Origin: an uncultured Flavobacteriaceae bacterium
GTDB lineage: Bacteria > Bacteroidota > Bacteroidia > Flavobacteriales > Flavobacteriaceae
DNA: 64,000 nucleotides
Direction of reading: 5' to 3'
NCBI GenBank assembly: GCA_947501845.1
Contig: CANMXP010000001.1
Coordinates: forward strand, 372,001 to 436,000
The notes under the pieces are model-generated. The model was not told the origin of the DNA and ran no database searches. It saw nothing but the letters and a program-made list of their open reading frames with translations. This document shows positions 9,913 through 21,100 of this stretch, one piece after another. The stretch's first letter is position 1. Each line of letters begins with the position of its first letter. The position numbers were made by a program, and so were the translations under genes.

Positions 9913-10260
9913 TTAGTAAAACTTATTATTTAAAATACGACTCAATCCTCTATTTAGATTTTTTTCCAAAAGATCATACTTATTGTCGCTTAAGAAAAGT
10001 TCTTTTATTTCTTTGAACAAGGTATCCATATCGCTATCTGTATAGCCCTGGTTTTTAATGGATAATTGAATTTTTCGAATACTTTGATAATCATTATCTT
10101 CTTTAAATTCTTGATAAATTTTTTCAAAATTACTAGTACGTATTTTCGATTTTATAAAATCTATTTCAAATGTCGATTCATAAAAATCGGCATTGGCACA
10201 ATAAATCAATATGTAAATTTTCAATTCTTCGTTTGTCCAGTTGGTTTTGGTTTCTCCCAT
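9913..10260 (-). CDS. Conserved hypothetical protein, 115 residues
   Basis: A soluble, charged, mostly helical protein with no signal peptide or membrane segment. The start MGETKTNWTNEELK is a clean ATG, and codon use resembles neighbouring genes. The pattern, including EELKIYILIYCANADF and DTLFKEIKELF, resembles small TerB-like or stress-associated helical proteins, but I do not recognise the family with confidence. It stands alone between the DUF2891 gene and a decayed paralogue of the Cys-rich lipoprotein. Confidence 0.7.
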   Translation of the reverse strand: MGETKTNWTNEELKIYILIYCANADFYESTFEIDFIKSKIRTSNFEKIYQEFKEDNDYQSIRKIQLSIKNQGYTDSDMDTLFKEIKELFLSDNKYDLLEKNLNRGLSRILNNKFY

Positions 10261-10466
10261 TGATTCTTTTATAAAATTTCTAGAGCTTTATGTTTTTAAT
10301 ACAACAAAAAACAAAAGTGGGTGGGTTCTTACAAAATAAAACAAAATATATCAAGTTTTATTGTTGAAATAATGAGACAAAAAGGTCTGGAGTATTTAAT
10401 ATACTAGGCCTTTTTTGATCCACAATCTAGCAGAAAATGAATACTCTTTACTCAATTTATTATTAT

Positions 10467-10665
10467 TTAGTAAGGAGAAAATCCTGTACACCCCAAAAAC
10501 TCCAATAATACCTGAAATAGCCATAGCTGCTATTATTATACAAATATAGGCTGTATTATTGCTGCATCCTGCCACAACTGTTAGCTCTAGTAAATAACAT
10601 TTTTCGAATTTGTTTGGTAAACATTTAGATTTCAATGCATCTTTTCCTCTATAAAACAGCACCAC
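10467..10665 (-). pseudogene. Decayed paralogue of the C-terminal tail of the Cys-rich lipoprotein (12573-13211)
   Basis: An 89-codon open frame here (10396-10665) is not an ordinary gene. Its minus strand matches the last part of the lipoprotein gene at 12573-13211. Shared stretches at DNA level are GTGGCAGGATG, GCAGCTATGGC, AGGTATTATTGG and TCTCCTTA with the stop TAA. AGCSNN...ICIIIAAMA aligns with AGCNNN...ICRTLAAMA. After a deletion of roughly 36 nt and a further 1-nt loss, the correct frame continues as GCTGFSPY-stop (stop at 10467-10469), matching GCTGPSPY-stop of the intact copy. The lipoprotein signal and the middle domain are absent. The two copies are direct repeats that bracket the GH16 gene. 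Confidence 0.75.
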
Positions 10666-10939
10666 GATAATTATAGGTTTTAATTGAAATCAAAAAATGT
10701 AAGATTAAGACTTCTTATATATAAATAAAAAAACTACAACAAATCTAGTTTTTGTCAAGTTAAAAAATAAACATAAAAATTATTAATCATATATATTTAA
10801 CAATTAAAACAAATTAATCATAAAAAATTGAGCAAAAAATTAAAAATTTAAACAACTATTAACATAAAAAAATACAAAATACCCAAAATAACTAAAAAGA
10901 CATTAGTTACAGCCATTAACCTTTTTAAATTAAATACTT

Positions 10940-12502
10940 ATGAAAAAAATTAAATTTAGTTTTTTACTAGCAGTTATAACTTTGACTTCAGTTATAGCGC
11001 AACCTACACCTCCTGCAGGAAAAAAGTGGGTTGTAGTTGATCAATTAACAGATGGTGTTAATGGTGAATGGACACAAAGCAAGTGGTTTAAGCCTTTGTG
11101 GAACTATGATGAGCCTGTTTAAATGGCTGCTGAAAATGCTCAATTCACAAATGGAGAATTAAGAATTAAAGCGACACTTGCAAGTGGTTCAAGGTGGTTT
11201 AAGACTTCTAGGGTACAATCTAATGCTCAAATTAAATACCCCATGTATACCGAATCTAGAATAAAAACAGCTCATATTTCAGCTTATAATACATTTTGGA
11301 TGAACAATGGAGACATCAACAATAGAAATGAGATCGATATTATTGAAAATAACTCTAAGCCATCATGCGGATGCCAACCAAATTTTCCATGGACAATGAA
11401 TTCTCAATATTTCCATGTTGTAAATGGAGATGTAAAAAGAGCAACAGGGAACTTCGATAATAGAAATCTTCCTAATGGAACCCCTGGAAAAGGCGTGAAA
11501 TGGAATGAACAATTTCATGTTGTAGGTGTTTGGTGGAAAGATGCCAGAAATATTCAATTCTATTTAAATGGACAACCAGCAGGTAGCGTTGTCTCAGCGA
11601 GAGATTTTACAAGAAACCTGAATCTGATTTGGGATTTATGGACCAAAGATGCTACTTGGCTTGGTGGCCTTGTCCTTAGATCTGATTTGAACAATAATTC
11701 AATCAATACCATGAGAGTGGATTGGGTTAAAACTTGGAAACTTGAGAATGATGATACTGGAGGTGGTGAAAATGTAGTAACTATGCGAAAAGGAAACTCA
11801 AATGGTTTTTCAATAGATGGCAACAATGGAGGCGCAAATAATCAAAACGTTTATTTATGGGCTACAAATAGTAATAATGTTAATCAGCAGTGGGTCGAAA
11901 TCAATAGAGGCAACGGTTTTTATTCTTACAAGAAAAAAAACACCAATTTTTGTTTAGATGGTGGAAATGGAGGTGCAAACGGCCAAAATTTAAAATTATG
12001 GTCCTGCGGAAATAATAATCAAAACCAACATTGGAAAAAGGTCAATGTAGGCGGTGGTAAATTCCGCTTAGAAAAACGAAATGCTCCAGGGTTCTCAATT
12101 GATGGGGGTAACGGGGGTGCTAATCTTCAAAACGTTTATTTATGGGCTTCAAATAACAACAATGGCAATCAGCAATGGCTATTTAGCGGAAGTTCAGCTA
12201 AATCTTCTGGTAAATCCCCTAATACTATCGAAAGTGATGCCAAGGCCATAGACAATGACAAGAGTGTTGGTTTTGCTGTGTACCCCAATCCAGCTAACAA
12301 TAAAATTACACTTGAAGGCATAGGGAAAGGTACAATAGAAGCTACTATTTACGATTTAATGGGATCTCAAGTAAAAAAGGTAAAAATCAATAACGAAAAA
12401 ACAAACAATGTTGATGTAAGCAACCTAACAGCGGGGATATATCTCGTAACGGTGACACAAGAAAATGGAGAAAGTGTCTCTACTAAATTTGTCAAGAAAT
12501 AG
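10940..12502 (+). pseudogene. GH16 glycoside hydrolase with ricin-type lectin and T9SS sorting domain, interrupted by an in-frame TAA
   Basis: A secreted GH16 enzyme, probably an endo-hydrolase of algal galactan (agarase/porphyranase-like) or a related glucan. Residues 1-20 are a signal peptide. The catalytic core contains EIDIIE, with Glu131, Asp133 and Glu136 as the GH16 ExDxxE triad. Residues about 275-415 hold three QxW-type ricin B repeats. The last 75 residues are a type A T9SS sorting domain (VYPNPANNK...). At 11120-11122 codon 61 is TAA, in the phrase WNYDEPV-stop-MAAENAQ. The frame and the homology continue unbroken on both sides, so this is a single nonsense change. Re-initiation at the following ATG would give a product without a signal peptide. 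It is either a recent pseudogene or a sequence error. A terminator follows at 12532-12566. Confidence 0.9.
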
Positions 12503-12531
12503 TTTGTTCTATTTAAAAAATAACCAATAAA

Positions 12532-12566
12532 AATAAAGGAGGTTGTCCTATACAGCCTCCTTTATT
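12532..12566. terminator. Bidirectional terminator between the GH16 gene and the Cys-rich lipoprotein
   Basis: Perfect 11-bp arms AATAAAGGAGG and CCTCCTTTATT enclose a 13-nt loop, with A/T-rich flanks on both sides. It lies in the 70-bp gap between convergent genes. Confidence 0.75.
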
Positions 12567-12572
12567 ATTCTT

Positions 12573-13211
12573 TTAATAAGGAGACGGTCCCGTACATCCA
12601 TAAAAACCCCAATAATACCTAAACATCTTTGGGTGTATACTACAACACCAAGAACCTGGTGCTGCCATAGCTGCCAATGTTCTACAAATACAAGCTGCAT
12701 TGTTATTACATCCTGCCAACACCGCCAATAAAGCTATGGAACAACAACCTTCAGTTGCAACAGTCCACTTCCATGAAAGCGCAATAGATACGGTTCCAGG
12801 TTGATAACCTATTAATTCAATAGGGAAAGAATAAACTCCATTTACCTGTATGTTACCAATATTTACATGATGCTCATAACTACTAAGACCATCTCTAAAT
12901 TTTGCAACATCACCATCTGCTATTGTAGCAGTAACAATAAGAGGAATAGCATCATTAAAGCCTCCTGAAAATATACTATCTTTTAAGAGGGTTAACCCTT
13001 CTAAAGTCACATTGCCTTCAATGAGTTCGCCTTTTTCGGAAACTTTTTCCGCACTGAGTTTAATAGTAGCCGCCCCTTCTGGCATCGGCCATGTAGGCTC
13101 TACTACTTTCACTTCTGGTTCTGGATTAGGAACACCCGTAACCTTCTTTGATTTTTGATTGCAAGCGGCTAGCATGACAGCAATCATAACAAATAACATT
13201 AAGTTTTTCAT
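12573..13211 (-). CDS. Lipoprotein with Cys-rich hydrophobic C-terminal tail, unknown function
   Basis: A 212-residue protein starting with a lipoprotein signal (AVMLAAC, Cys17). Residues about 35-155 form a predicted beta-rich, Ig-like domain. From about residue 154 the character changes to a tail of roughly 58 residues rich in Cys, Ala and Gly: EGCCSIALLAVLAGC, then NNNAACICRTLAAMAAPG, SWCCS and finally GFYGCTGPSPY. I count eight cysteines in the tail and none between the lipobox and the tail. I do not recognise the family. The tail looks like a disulfide-rich or modified peptide carried by a lipoprotein domain, but this is only an impression. A decayed copy of the tail lies at 10467-10665. 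Confidence 0.75.
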   Translation of the reverse strand: MKNLMLFVMIAVMLAACNQKSKKVTGVPNPEPEVKVVEPTWPMPEGAATIKLSAEKVSEKGELIEGNVTLEGLTLLKDSIFSGGFNDAIPLIVTATIADGDVAKFRDGLSSYEHHVNIGNIQVNGVYSFPIELIGYQPGTVSIALSWKWTVATEGCCSIALLAVLAGCNNNAACICRTLAAMAAPGSWCCSIHPKMFRYYWGFYGCTGPSPY

Positions 13212-13543
13212 AATTAATTAATTTATGTTTATTAAGCATGACCAATCACAGCACCAAATACATAAATCAGCATAATAATCCCAATGAAACATATTTAGTG
13301 AGAGAAGTCAATATTTTGCTATTAAATAAAATCAATTATAGTGTCTAAACACTTAAGGGAGAGCATCTAAAGTTAATAAAAAAAATATAAACACCTATCA
13401 TTCAAAACAATACAATATATTAACCTAAAACCAGATTGTAATGATTTTGCTATCTATTCAGCCTTATTGTTAACTACAATTAACTGTAAATCTTGTGGTC
13501 TTCAATTCATACAAAATTTATATAAAAAAGCAGGAATATTTAT
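13212..13543. other. Intergenic region without a recognised feature
   Basis: A 332-bp A/T-rich gap. I see no open frame, hairpin with T tract, RNA gene or repeat here. It presumably holds the promoter of the Cys-rich lipoprotein at its left end. Confidence 0.5.
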
Positions 13544-14497
13544 TTAGCATATACTTTCTTTCTCAGTAATATAATAGTGTGGTTTTATATTAAATTTATT
13601 GAGTATTCTAATTCTAAAAGGAAGAAGCTTCCAACAGTACGCACTAACAGTCTTACTTCCTAACATTAACTTGTACAATTCAGCAAATGATTTAATGATA
13701 ACCATAAAAACAATGAAAGAAAGTCCCATTATCAACACTATTTGAAATAACTCCATTCTTAATATATCTCCCCAAGGTTTTGATTTTAAAAAGGCATATA
13801 AATTTGCACATGAAAGCACAAAGAAAAATAGGATGAGTATATAATAAACATAAGATGAGTACAAAGGATATTCCCAACTCTTGGATCTATATTTCTTAAA
13901 CAATGTGCTAAACAATAGTTTTATACCCTTTAAAGCACCTCGTCTATCCACTTCTGGCTTAAGAAGGTTATATTTTTTAAAATTTTTGCAAATATTATCA
14001 ATATTAAGACCTTTATATTTTAAAACCTCTTTCCAGTAGTCCTTAGGAAATTGTATATGAACCTTTGAGTTTTCTAATTTTCCCACACATACCTCCCATG
14101 TAATTACATGTTCAATAGACTTTTTTTTACGGGTCTTATCTATCTTACTTGAGGCTATCTCAAGATTAATTAGTTTACAATAACCAGCATATCTGTTAAT
14201 TGAATTGAATTTGTACAAGGCAAGATAGAAAAAAGATGAAATTATTGTAGTGGAAAACATACATATAAGTGATAAACTTAATACATTATAATCTGGATTC
14301 ATTAAGGCTGTCATAGCTATATAAAGGATTCCCGAACCGCCAATGGCAAAACTCAAGTGAGTAGTCAATCTATGTCGATTAGACTCTATAGCCTCTCGAA
14401 TAATTTCGTATTCTTTTGTATTTTGTACCAACATATCTCTATAAATTAATATTGCTTTTAATACCTGGTAGTCTATAATATATACAATCAATATCAT
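13544..14497 (-). CDS. Predicted membrane protein with about four transmembrane segments
   Basis: A 317-residue protein of unknown family. Two transmembrane segments lie at about residues 48-92 (FAIGGSGILYIAMTAL and ICMFSTTIISSFFYLALY) and two near residues 215-275 (YYILILFFFVLSCANLYAFL and IVLIMGLSFIVFMVII). A basic cytosolic loop of about 110 residues separates them. An internal Met at residue 22 (MLVQNTKEY, 14434) fits better as the start, because a helical IREAIESNRHRLT segment then leads directly into the first membrane pair. The layout of a short helix, two TM, a loop and two TM recalls small membrane sensors or effectors of conflict systems, but no domain can be assigned. It is transcribed alone, divergent from the Tc toxin operon. 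Confidence 0.7.
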   Translation of the reverse strand: MILIVYIIDYQVLKAILIYRDMLVQNTKEYEIIREAIESNRHRLTTHLSFAIGGSGILYIAMTALMNPDYNVLSLSLICMFSTTIISSFFYLALYKFNSINRYAGYCKLINLEIASSKIDKTRKKKSIEHVITWEVCVGKLENSKVHIQFPKDYWKEVLKYKGLNIDNICKNFKKYNLLKPEVDRRGALKGIKLLFSTLFKKYRSKSWEYPLYSSYVYYILILFFFVLSCANLYAFLKSKPWGDILRMELFQIVLIMGLSFIVFMVIIKSFAELYKLMLGSKTVSAYCWKLLPFRIRILNKFNIKPHYYITEKESIC

Positions 14498-14653
14498 AAG
14501 TCAGGTGGTAGATTTATGTATAAATTTTAATGTAACAGAAAAAGTCAAATTAGAGTTTTCCTATAAGGCCATGATAAAAGCTTACCACTCCAACACTACC
14601 CAAACCACTATACTAAATAACGTGAGTTCGATACAACTTTAGTTTTATTCAAA

Positions 14654-14728
14654 TGTCAGGTTGAGCGCAGTCGAAACCTAATTGAAACAACTGAATTTTA
14701 AGACCTTTCGACTGCGCTCAAGGTGACA
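14654..14728. repeat. Flavobacterial-type intergenic inverted repeat
   Basis: Arms 14654-14679 and 14701-14728 share the core GAGCGCAGTCGAAA and its reverse complement, with outer TGTCA and TGACA. The arms are separated by about 21 nt. A related element with core CTCGACTGCGTTCGA occurs at 45264-45390. I know such GCAGTCGA palindromes as common intergenic repeats in this family. They could be miniature mobile elements or transcription end points. Confidence 0.7.
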
Positions 14729-14861
14729 AACTTTATTGTATTGAACTTTTGTCTATTTCTTTATAAATTTTATGTCGGACTTACATTAAATAGTTTCACC
14801 AATATACCATCCATTAATAATTTTCAATATTCTAGACAATTGAAAAACGAATAAGGTTTTC

Positions 14862-14905
14862 ACCCCTCCAAAAAAGGGGATTTAACCCCTCCAAAAAAGG
14901 GAATT
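14862..14905. repeat. Two tandem copies of a short CCCCTCCAAAAAAGGG unit
   Basis: The unit ACCCCTCCAAAAAAGGG begins at 14862 and again at 14885 (23-bp period). Each unit is itself weakly palindromic (CCCC...GGGG). Its function is unknown. Confidence 0.7.
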
Positions 14906-15102
14906 CTGCTAATATAACCTTGTTGGAATTTTGAGAAATTAGTGGTGTTAATTTTCTGATTATGTGAATAGTAACCAGTTACTATTATTTGGTACAATAC
15001 AAAAGGAATAATTTCCTTTTCATAAGCTAATGCCCCCATATCTGTCTATTAACGATTTGAGAAATAATCAGAGATTCAAACTCATAATATTAAAGCCGAA
15101 CC

Positions 15103-18100
15103 ATGCAAAATCAAGACCGGAGTAATACAAACAAAGACCTACTTAAAACCAACGGAGGAAAAACAAAGTCTATCGCCATAGAAATCCCTTCTATTTCATT
15201 ACCAAAAGGAGGAGGCGCTATAAGCGGTATAGATGAAAAATTCTCAGTAAATGCCATAAATGGTACAGCTTCGTTTTCAGTACCTCTCCCCCTTTCACCC
15301 TCAAGAGGTGTATCACCATCATTAAACCTATCATATAACTCTGGAGTTGGTAATGGTATTTTTGGATTAGGTTGGAGCTTGGACCTGCCATCCATTAAGA
15401 GAAATACAGATAAAGGTCTTCCCCTATACCAAGACACCATAGATTCGGATACCTTCCTGTTTTCAAAAACCGAGGATCTTATTCCCGAATTCAGAAAATT
15501 AAATGATGGAAGCTTCGAGACAAACGATGAAGGCGCATATATCATTAAGGAAAAAGATTCGCCAGACAGATTGTTTATTATCCGTAACTACATCCCACGT
15601 ATTGAGGGTCGTTACGACCGAATTGAGCGCTGGACAGAGAAATCAAATGGACGAATCAAATGGAGAGTAACCACTGGTGAAAACGTAACGACTCTATTTG
15701 GGTGGACTGATAATTCGATTATCTCAAACCCAGAAGATCCTACAAAAATATTTGAGTGGCTCCCAGAATTTGTATTTGATGATACTGGAAATTGTTCACA
15801 ATATATATATAAGAAAGAGGACGAAACTGGCTTCGATCATGATTTGCTTCACAATAGAAACAGATACAAGGAAGACGAGATTACCTTCACCAACACCTAT
15901 TTAGAAAAAGTTCTCTATGGAAATCAAACACCATATTATTTTCCTAATGATGCATTTCCTCAGAAAACTGATTATCTATTCTCTATCATCCTTGACTATG
16001 GTACCTTAGGTCCCGAAGAGTCTCCAGAAACCTTGAACAATTGGGATTATAGATGGGATGCCTTCTCAAATTACAAGTCAGGATTTGAAATACGAACCAC
16101 CCGACTCTGTAAAAGAGTGTTGTTGTTCCATCACTTCAAAAACGAAAATGAATACGAAGGCTTGGTCAAAAGCCTTGATTTCGTATACAATACCGATACA
16201 GATGCCCCATTTGCCTTTTTGGAAAAGATATGTTCGAAGGGATATATTAAAAAAGCAGATGGAACCTACTCAAGCAAAGCACTTCCTCCTCTGCAATTTG
16301 AATACCAGCAACCTGATTGGGATGATGAGATAAAGGTCATTTCGGACGATACGATGATTCATACATCTACAGGTCCTGAAAACCGAAAATATCAGTTCGT
16401 AGACCTGTATAGTGAAGGACTCTCTGGTATATTGACCGAGCAAGCAAACAGCTGGTACTATAAACGTAACTTAGGCGGTGGGAATTTTGAACAAGCCAAA
16501 ATGATATCCCCAATGCCTTCCTTAGCAGGAACGGGCTCATCTATGCAGCTGGTTGATCTCAATGGAGATGGTAGGAAGCAACTTGCCTCCTTTGATAGTC
16601 ATGCTCCTGGATATTTTGAACTCGATGAAGAAAGTGAATGGCAGGGCATGCGCTCCTTTACATCTATCCCCAATATAGATTTTGGAAATAAAAACACACG
16701 GTTATTGGATCTGGATGGAGACGGAAAACCTGAGATTGTTATTTCTGAAGACCATGTACTTACTTGGTACCCATCTGAAGGCAGAAACGGATTTTCGGCT
16801 GCTCGAAAAACAGCTAAACCATTCGATGAAGAAGAAGGCCCTCATGTAGTTTTCGCAGATGCCCGACAAACCATTCACTTCTCCGATATGACAGGCGATG
16901 GAATGACAGATATTGTCCGCATACGGAACGGTGAAGTATGTTATTGGCCCAATCTAGGGTACGGGAAATTCGGATCGAAAGTAAACTTGGACAATGCTCC
17001 TATCTTTGATAATCCAGATAGTTTCAATCCTTCCTTTTTACGACTGGCAGATATTGACGGCTCTGGTACATCAGATATCGTTTACCTAGGAAAAAACCAG
17101 CTTACTTGTTGGAAAAACTTGAGTGGAAATAGTCTTTGCAAAGCGCCTTTTAAAATTGAATCCCTTCCCGAAGTTCATGACCAATCCAATATCTCCGTAA
17201 CCGACCTTTTAGGTGATGGTGTGGCGTGCATCGTTTGGTCCAATTCTTTATCTAAAGACATAAACGCACCGTTAAAATACATAGACTTGATGCAGGGCAA
17301 AAAGCCCTATATCCTTACCAAATATGCAAATAATATGGGAAAGGAAGTAGCTATGGAATATACGCCATCAACCAAGTTTTATCTCGATGATAAGCTAGCA
17401 GGACAGCCCTGGGTAACTAAACTACATTTCCCCATACAATGTGTCTCTAAAACATTGATCGAAGATAAAATTTCTGGCCATCAATTTGTAAGTGAATATA
17501 AATACCACCATGGCTATTATGACCATGCAGAAAGAGAGTTTAGAGGTTTTGGAATGATAGAACAACTGGACGCCGAAAGTTTTGAACACTGGGTACAGGG
17601 AGCTGCTTCAAATATTGTTGAAGAACCACTACACCAAGAACCAGTAGTTACCAAAACATGGAATCATACAGGGGCATTCCTACAACAAGATAAGATACTA
17701 AGTCAGTATGCAAAAGATCATTGGTATGAAGCCCTCGAAAGGGAAGGCTATACAACACCCCATCATGAAGCCCCTCTCCCCGATGCACAATTGGTCGCGA
17801 CTCCTGGAATTGATCCTGAAGCAATCAACCTGCTTTCCAAACAGGAATGGCAAGAAGCACAAAGAGCCTGTAAAGGAATTCATTTACGCTCAGAAGTTTT
17901 CACTAAGGACACTAATAAATCCAGAAACACCACAAAGGCTCGCAAACAAGAACTTACTCCTTTTTCGGTAACAGCACAGAACTACATCATAGAATTATTA
18001 CAACCCAAAGGCCACAACAAACATGCGGTTTTTACAGTCAAGGAAAGCGAAAAAATCACCTACGCCTACGAACGCAACCCAGAAGATCCCAGAATCACGC

Positions 18101-21100
18101 ACGCCCTAAATATTAAAACGGATAAATATGGCAATGTTCTTGAATCTGCCAAGGTCGTATACCCCCGAAAAAAAACAGAAATGACGCTCCCCTCTGAAAC
18201 CCGAATGGAGCAGAAAAAAACGGTGCTTACTTATATAGAAAATACATTCACAAACGATGTGATTGAAGATGAAGTGTATAGATTGCGACTGCCCTCAGAA
18301 GAAAAAACATTTGAACTACAAGACGTTTCAAAAACCAATACCTATTACGCTATTGAGGATTTCAAAGACTTACTTAACAATGAAAAATCGCGTGCTATTC
18401 CGTATCATGAAATGAATGCCCCTCATACCACCAATAAAGCAAAAAGAAGGTTAATAGAACATACCCGTTCCATCTATTATCGCAACGACCTTACTGGCCC
18501 TTTACCATTACATGAGCTAGAATCTTTTGCTTTTTCGTTCGAAAACTATCAACTAGCCTATACTCCAGCATTACTGGCAAACATTTTCGGCGATAGGGTC
18601 AACAATACATTGATGAACGAAGGTAAATTCACAAATAGCGAGAGCGATGATAACTGGTGGGTGCGGTCCGGCACAACGCAATTCAAACTGGAATCAGAAA
18701 ACCAGGCCGATGCTAAAAACCGATTTTATGCCCCGATTTCATATATAGATCCTTACGGCGCCACAACCCAAATCTCGTACCATGGTGATTATTATCTGTT
18801 CATTCAATCTACTAAAAACGCTCTGGGGAATACGTCCGATGCCATCAATTTTAACTTTCGAACACTTACGCCTCAACTGGTAAGAGATCACAATGGAAAC
18901 TTATCAGAAGTCATTAGTGACGAACTAGGTTTTGTAAAGGCCATGGCTTTGATGGGCAAAGGAGACGAAGCCGATGCATTGACTGGGCTTACAGAAACAA
19001 CAGACATTATCGAATTAGATTCCACAAATAGCTTCTTTGAAGCTTCAGATTCTGAAAGCCTAACCCTTTTAGGAAAGGAATTACTAAACTGTGCTTCTTC
19101 TCGGTTTGTTTACGATCTTGATGCCTACTCCATTTCTGGCACTCCAGTCGTTACAACAACAATCAAACGCGAACAGCATTTTAAACAGCAATCCGATTCT
19201 CCTGTCCAAATTAGTTTCGAATATACCAATGGCATGGGTGAAGTAATAATGAAAAAAACACAGGCTGAACCTGGTAAGGCCAAACTGGCACTTGTGAATC
19301 CAGACAACACTATAACCGTAACCGAGGTAGATACCTCAGCCTCAGAATCCAAACAACTTCGCTGGATTGGTAGTGGACGGATTATTAAGAACAATAAAGG
19401 CAGTGAAGTAAAGCAATATGAGCCATACTTCTCAGTAACTCATCACTATGAAGATTTTAAAGAACTGGTAGAAACTGGAGTAACCCCCATATTTTACTAT
19501 GACGGACTCGATCGATTAACGAAAGCCGAAATGCCTGATGGTACATTCATGAAAGTAGAATTCAATTCTTGGAAGCAAACCATTTTCGATACGGCGGATA
19601 CGGTACTCGAATCTCCATGGTATCACGATCGAACCAACCGCCTTATTGATACTCAGCTCTTGGAAGAAGGCAAGGATCCCATTAGGGAAAAACAAGCCGC
19701 AGACAGTGCGGTTATACATGCCAACACCCCAAATACTATGTGTTTTGACACACTTGGTAGACCAATCTTATCTATTGATTACTATAAAAACAGCATCAAT
19801 GGCACAGAGGAACAGCACTATACAAAAATCGAACTTGATGTTGAAGGCAATCTAAGAGGGCTCACCGATGCCCGTGGCAACTCCGTAATACAATATAAAT
19901 ATGACATGCTTGGCAATTTGGTCTACCAGAAATGTGTAGATGCAGGGCAACGTTGGTTGCTTTCCAATATACTGGATAACCCACTTCGTACCTGGGACGA
20001 AAGAGATCATGAACTCCAGTATTACTATGATATTATGAGCCGTCCAATATACAGTAAAGTGTTAAATACTGTGGGTAATTCTGGTGATAGTATACTAGAC
20101 CATATTTTTGATCGGACTATATATGGTGAGAGCTTGTTAACGGAAAATCGTAGTAATGAGGTCGAATTACAGGCCAAGAATGTACTTGGCAAAGTCATTC
20201 AGCATTACGATACCGCTGGCTTATTAGACACTTCTGAGTATGATTTCAAGGGACAACCCGCCTCCACTACTAGAAAACTATTTGCTAAGTATAAAGAAAC
20301 AGTAAACTGGACGCAAGCCAATCTGGCTAATGACCTAGAACCTATAAATGGATTTACCACGGTTACAAAAACTGATGCCTTGGGCAGAACAACTCAACAA
20401 ACGACTCCCGATGGCAGCACCACGATCTCCTCTTATAATCAGTCTGGTCTTTTAAACACTCAAAGTGTATTACCTCCAGGATCAGAGACTGCTTCCCCAC
20501 ACATTCTTTCTATTGACTATAATGAAAAAGGACAGCGAAACAAAATCACATATGGTAATAATGTTAGTACCAGGTTTTACTACGATCGGGAAACATTCAG
20601 GTTAAAAAGACTGGAAAGTAAACGCCTCAATGGAGATCCCTTGCAAGACTGGCACTATACGTACGATCCTACTGGAAACATCACTCATATAGAAGATAAA
20701 AATGTTCCTATAACTTTCTTCAACAACCAAAAGGTAACAGGTATTTCCACCTATACTTACGATTCTCTGTACCGATTGATAGAGGCCACAGGTCGGGAAA
20801 ATGACTCAACTCTTTCTTTTAATAGCTGCGATAATTGGAATGACAAACCATTTATGCACGCTTTAAGTCCTGGAGATCCTATGGCAGTGAGAAACTATAC
20901 CCGACGCTATCAATACGATCCCGTTGGAAACATTATGGAAATGAAGCATAGGGTTCAAGGTGGAAATTGGACAAGAGCCTACACATACGAAACAGGCAAT
21001 AACCGATTAAAAAGCACTCAAATTGGAGACCATAGTAATCCAGCTACTTATACAAAGTACACCCATCACGAAAAGCATGGTTTTCTCACAGCATTACCGC

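Larger units (their letters stand above)
14498..15102. other. 605-bp intergenic region upstream of the Tc toxin operon
   Basis: It carries an inverted repeat (14654-14728), a short tandem direct repeat (14862-14905) and then about 200 bp leading to the toxin gene. The toxin promoter must lie here, but I could not fix a convincing -33/-7 pair. Confidence 0.5.

Noticed and set aside
11120-11122. Programmed readthrough or recoding at the GH16 stop codon
   Set aside because: TAA is the least leaky stop, no recoding element is visible, and GH16 enzymes are not known to need it. A mutation or sequence error is simpler.
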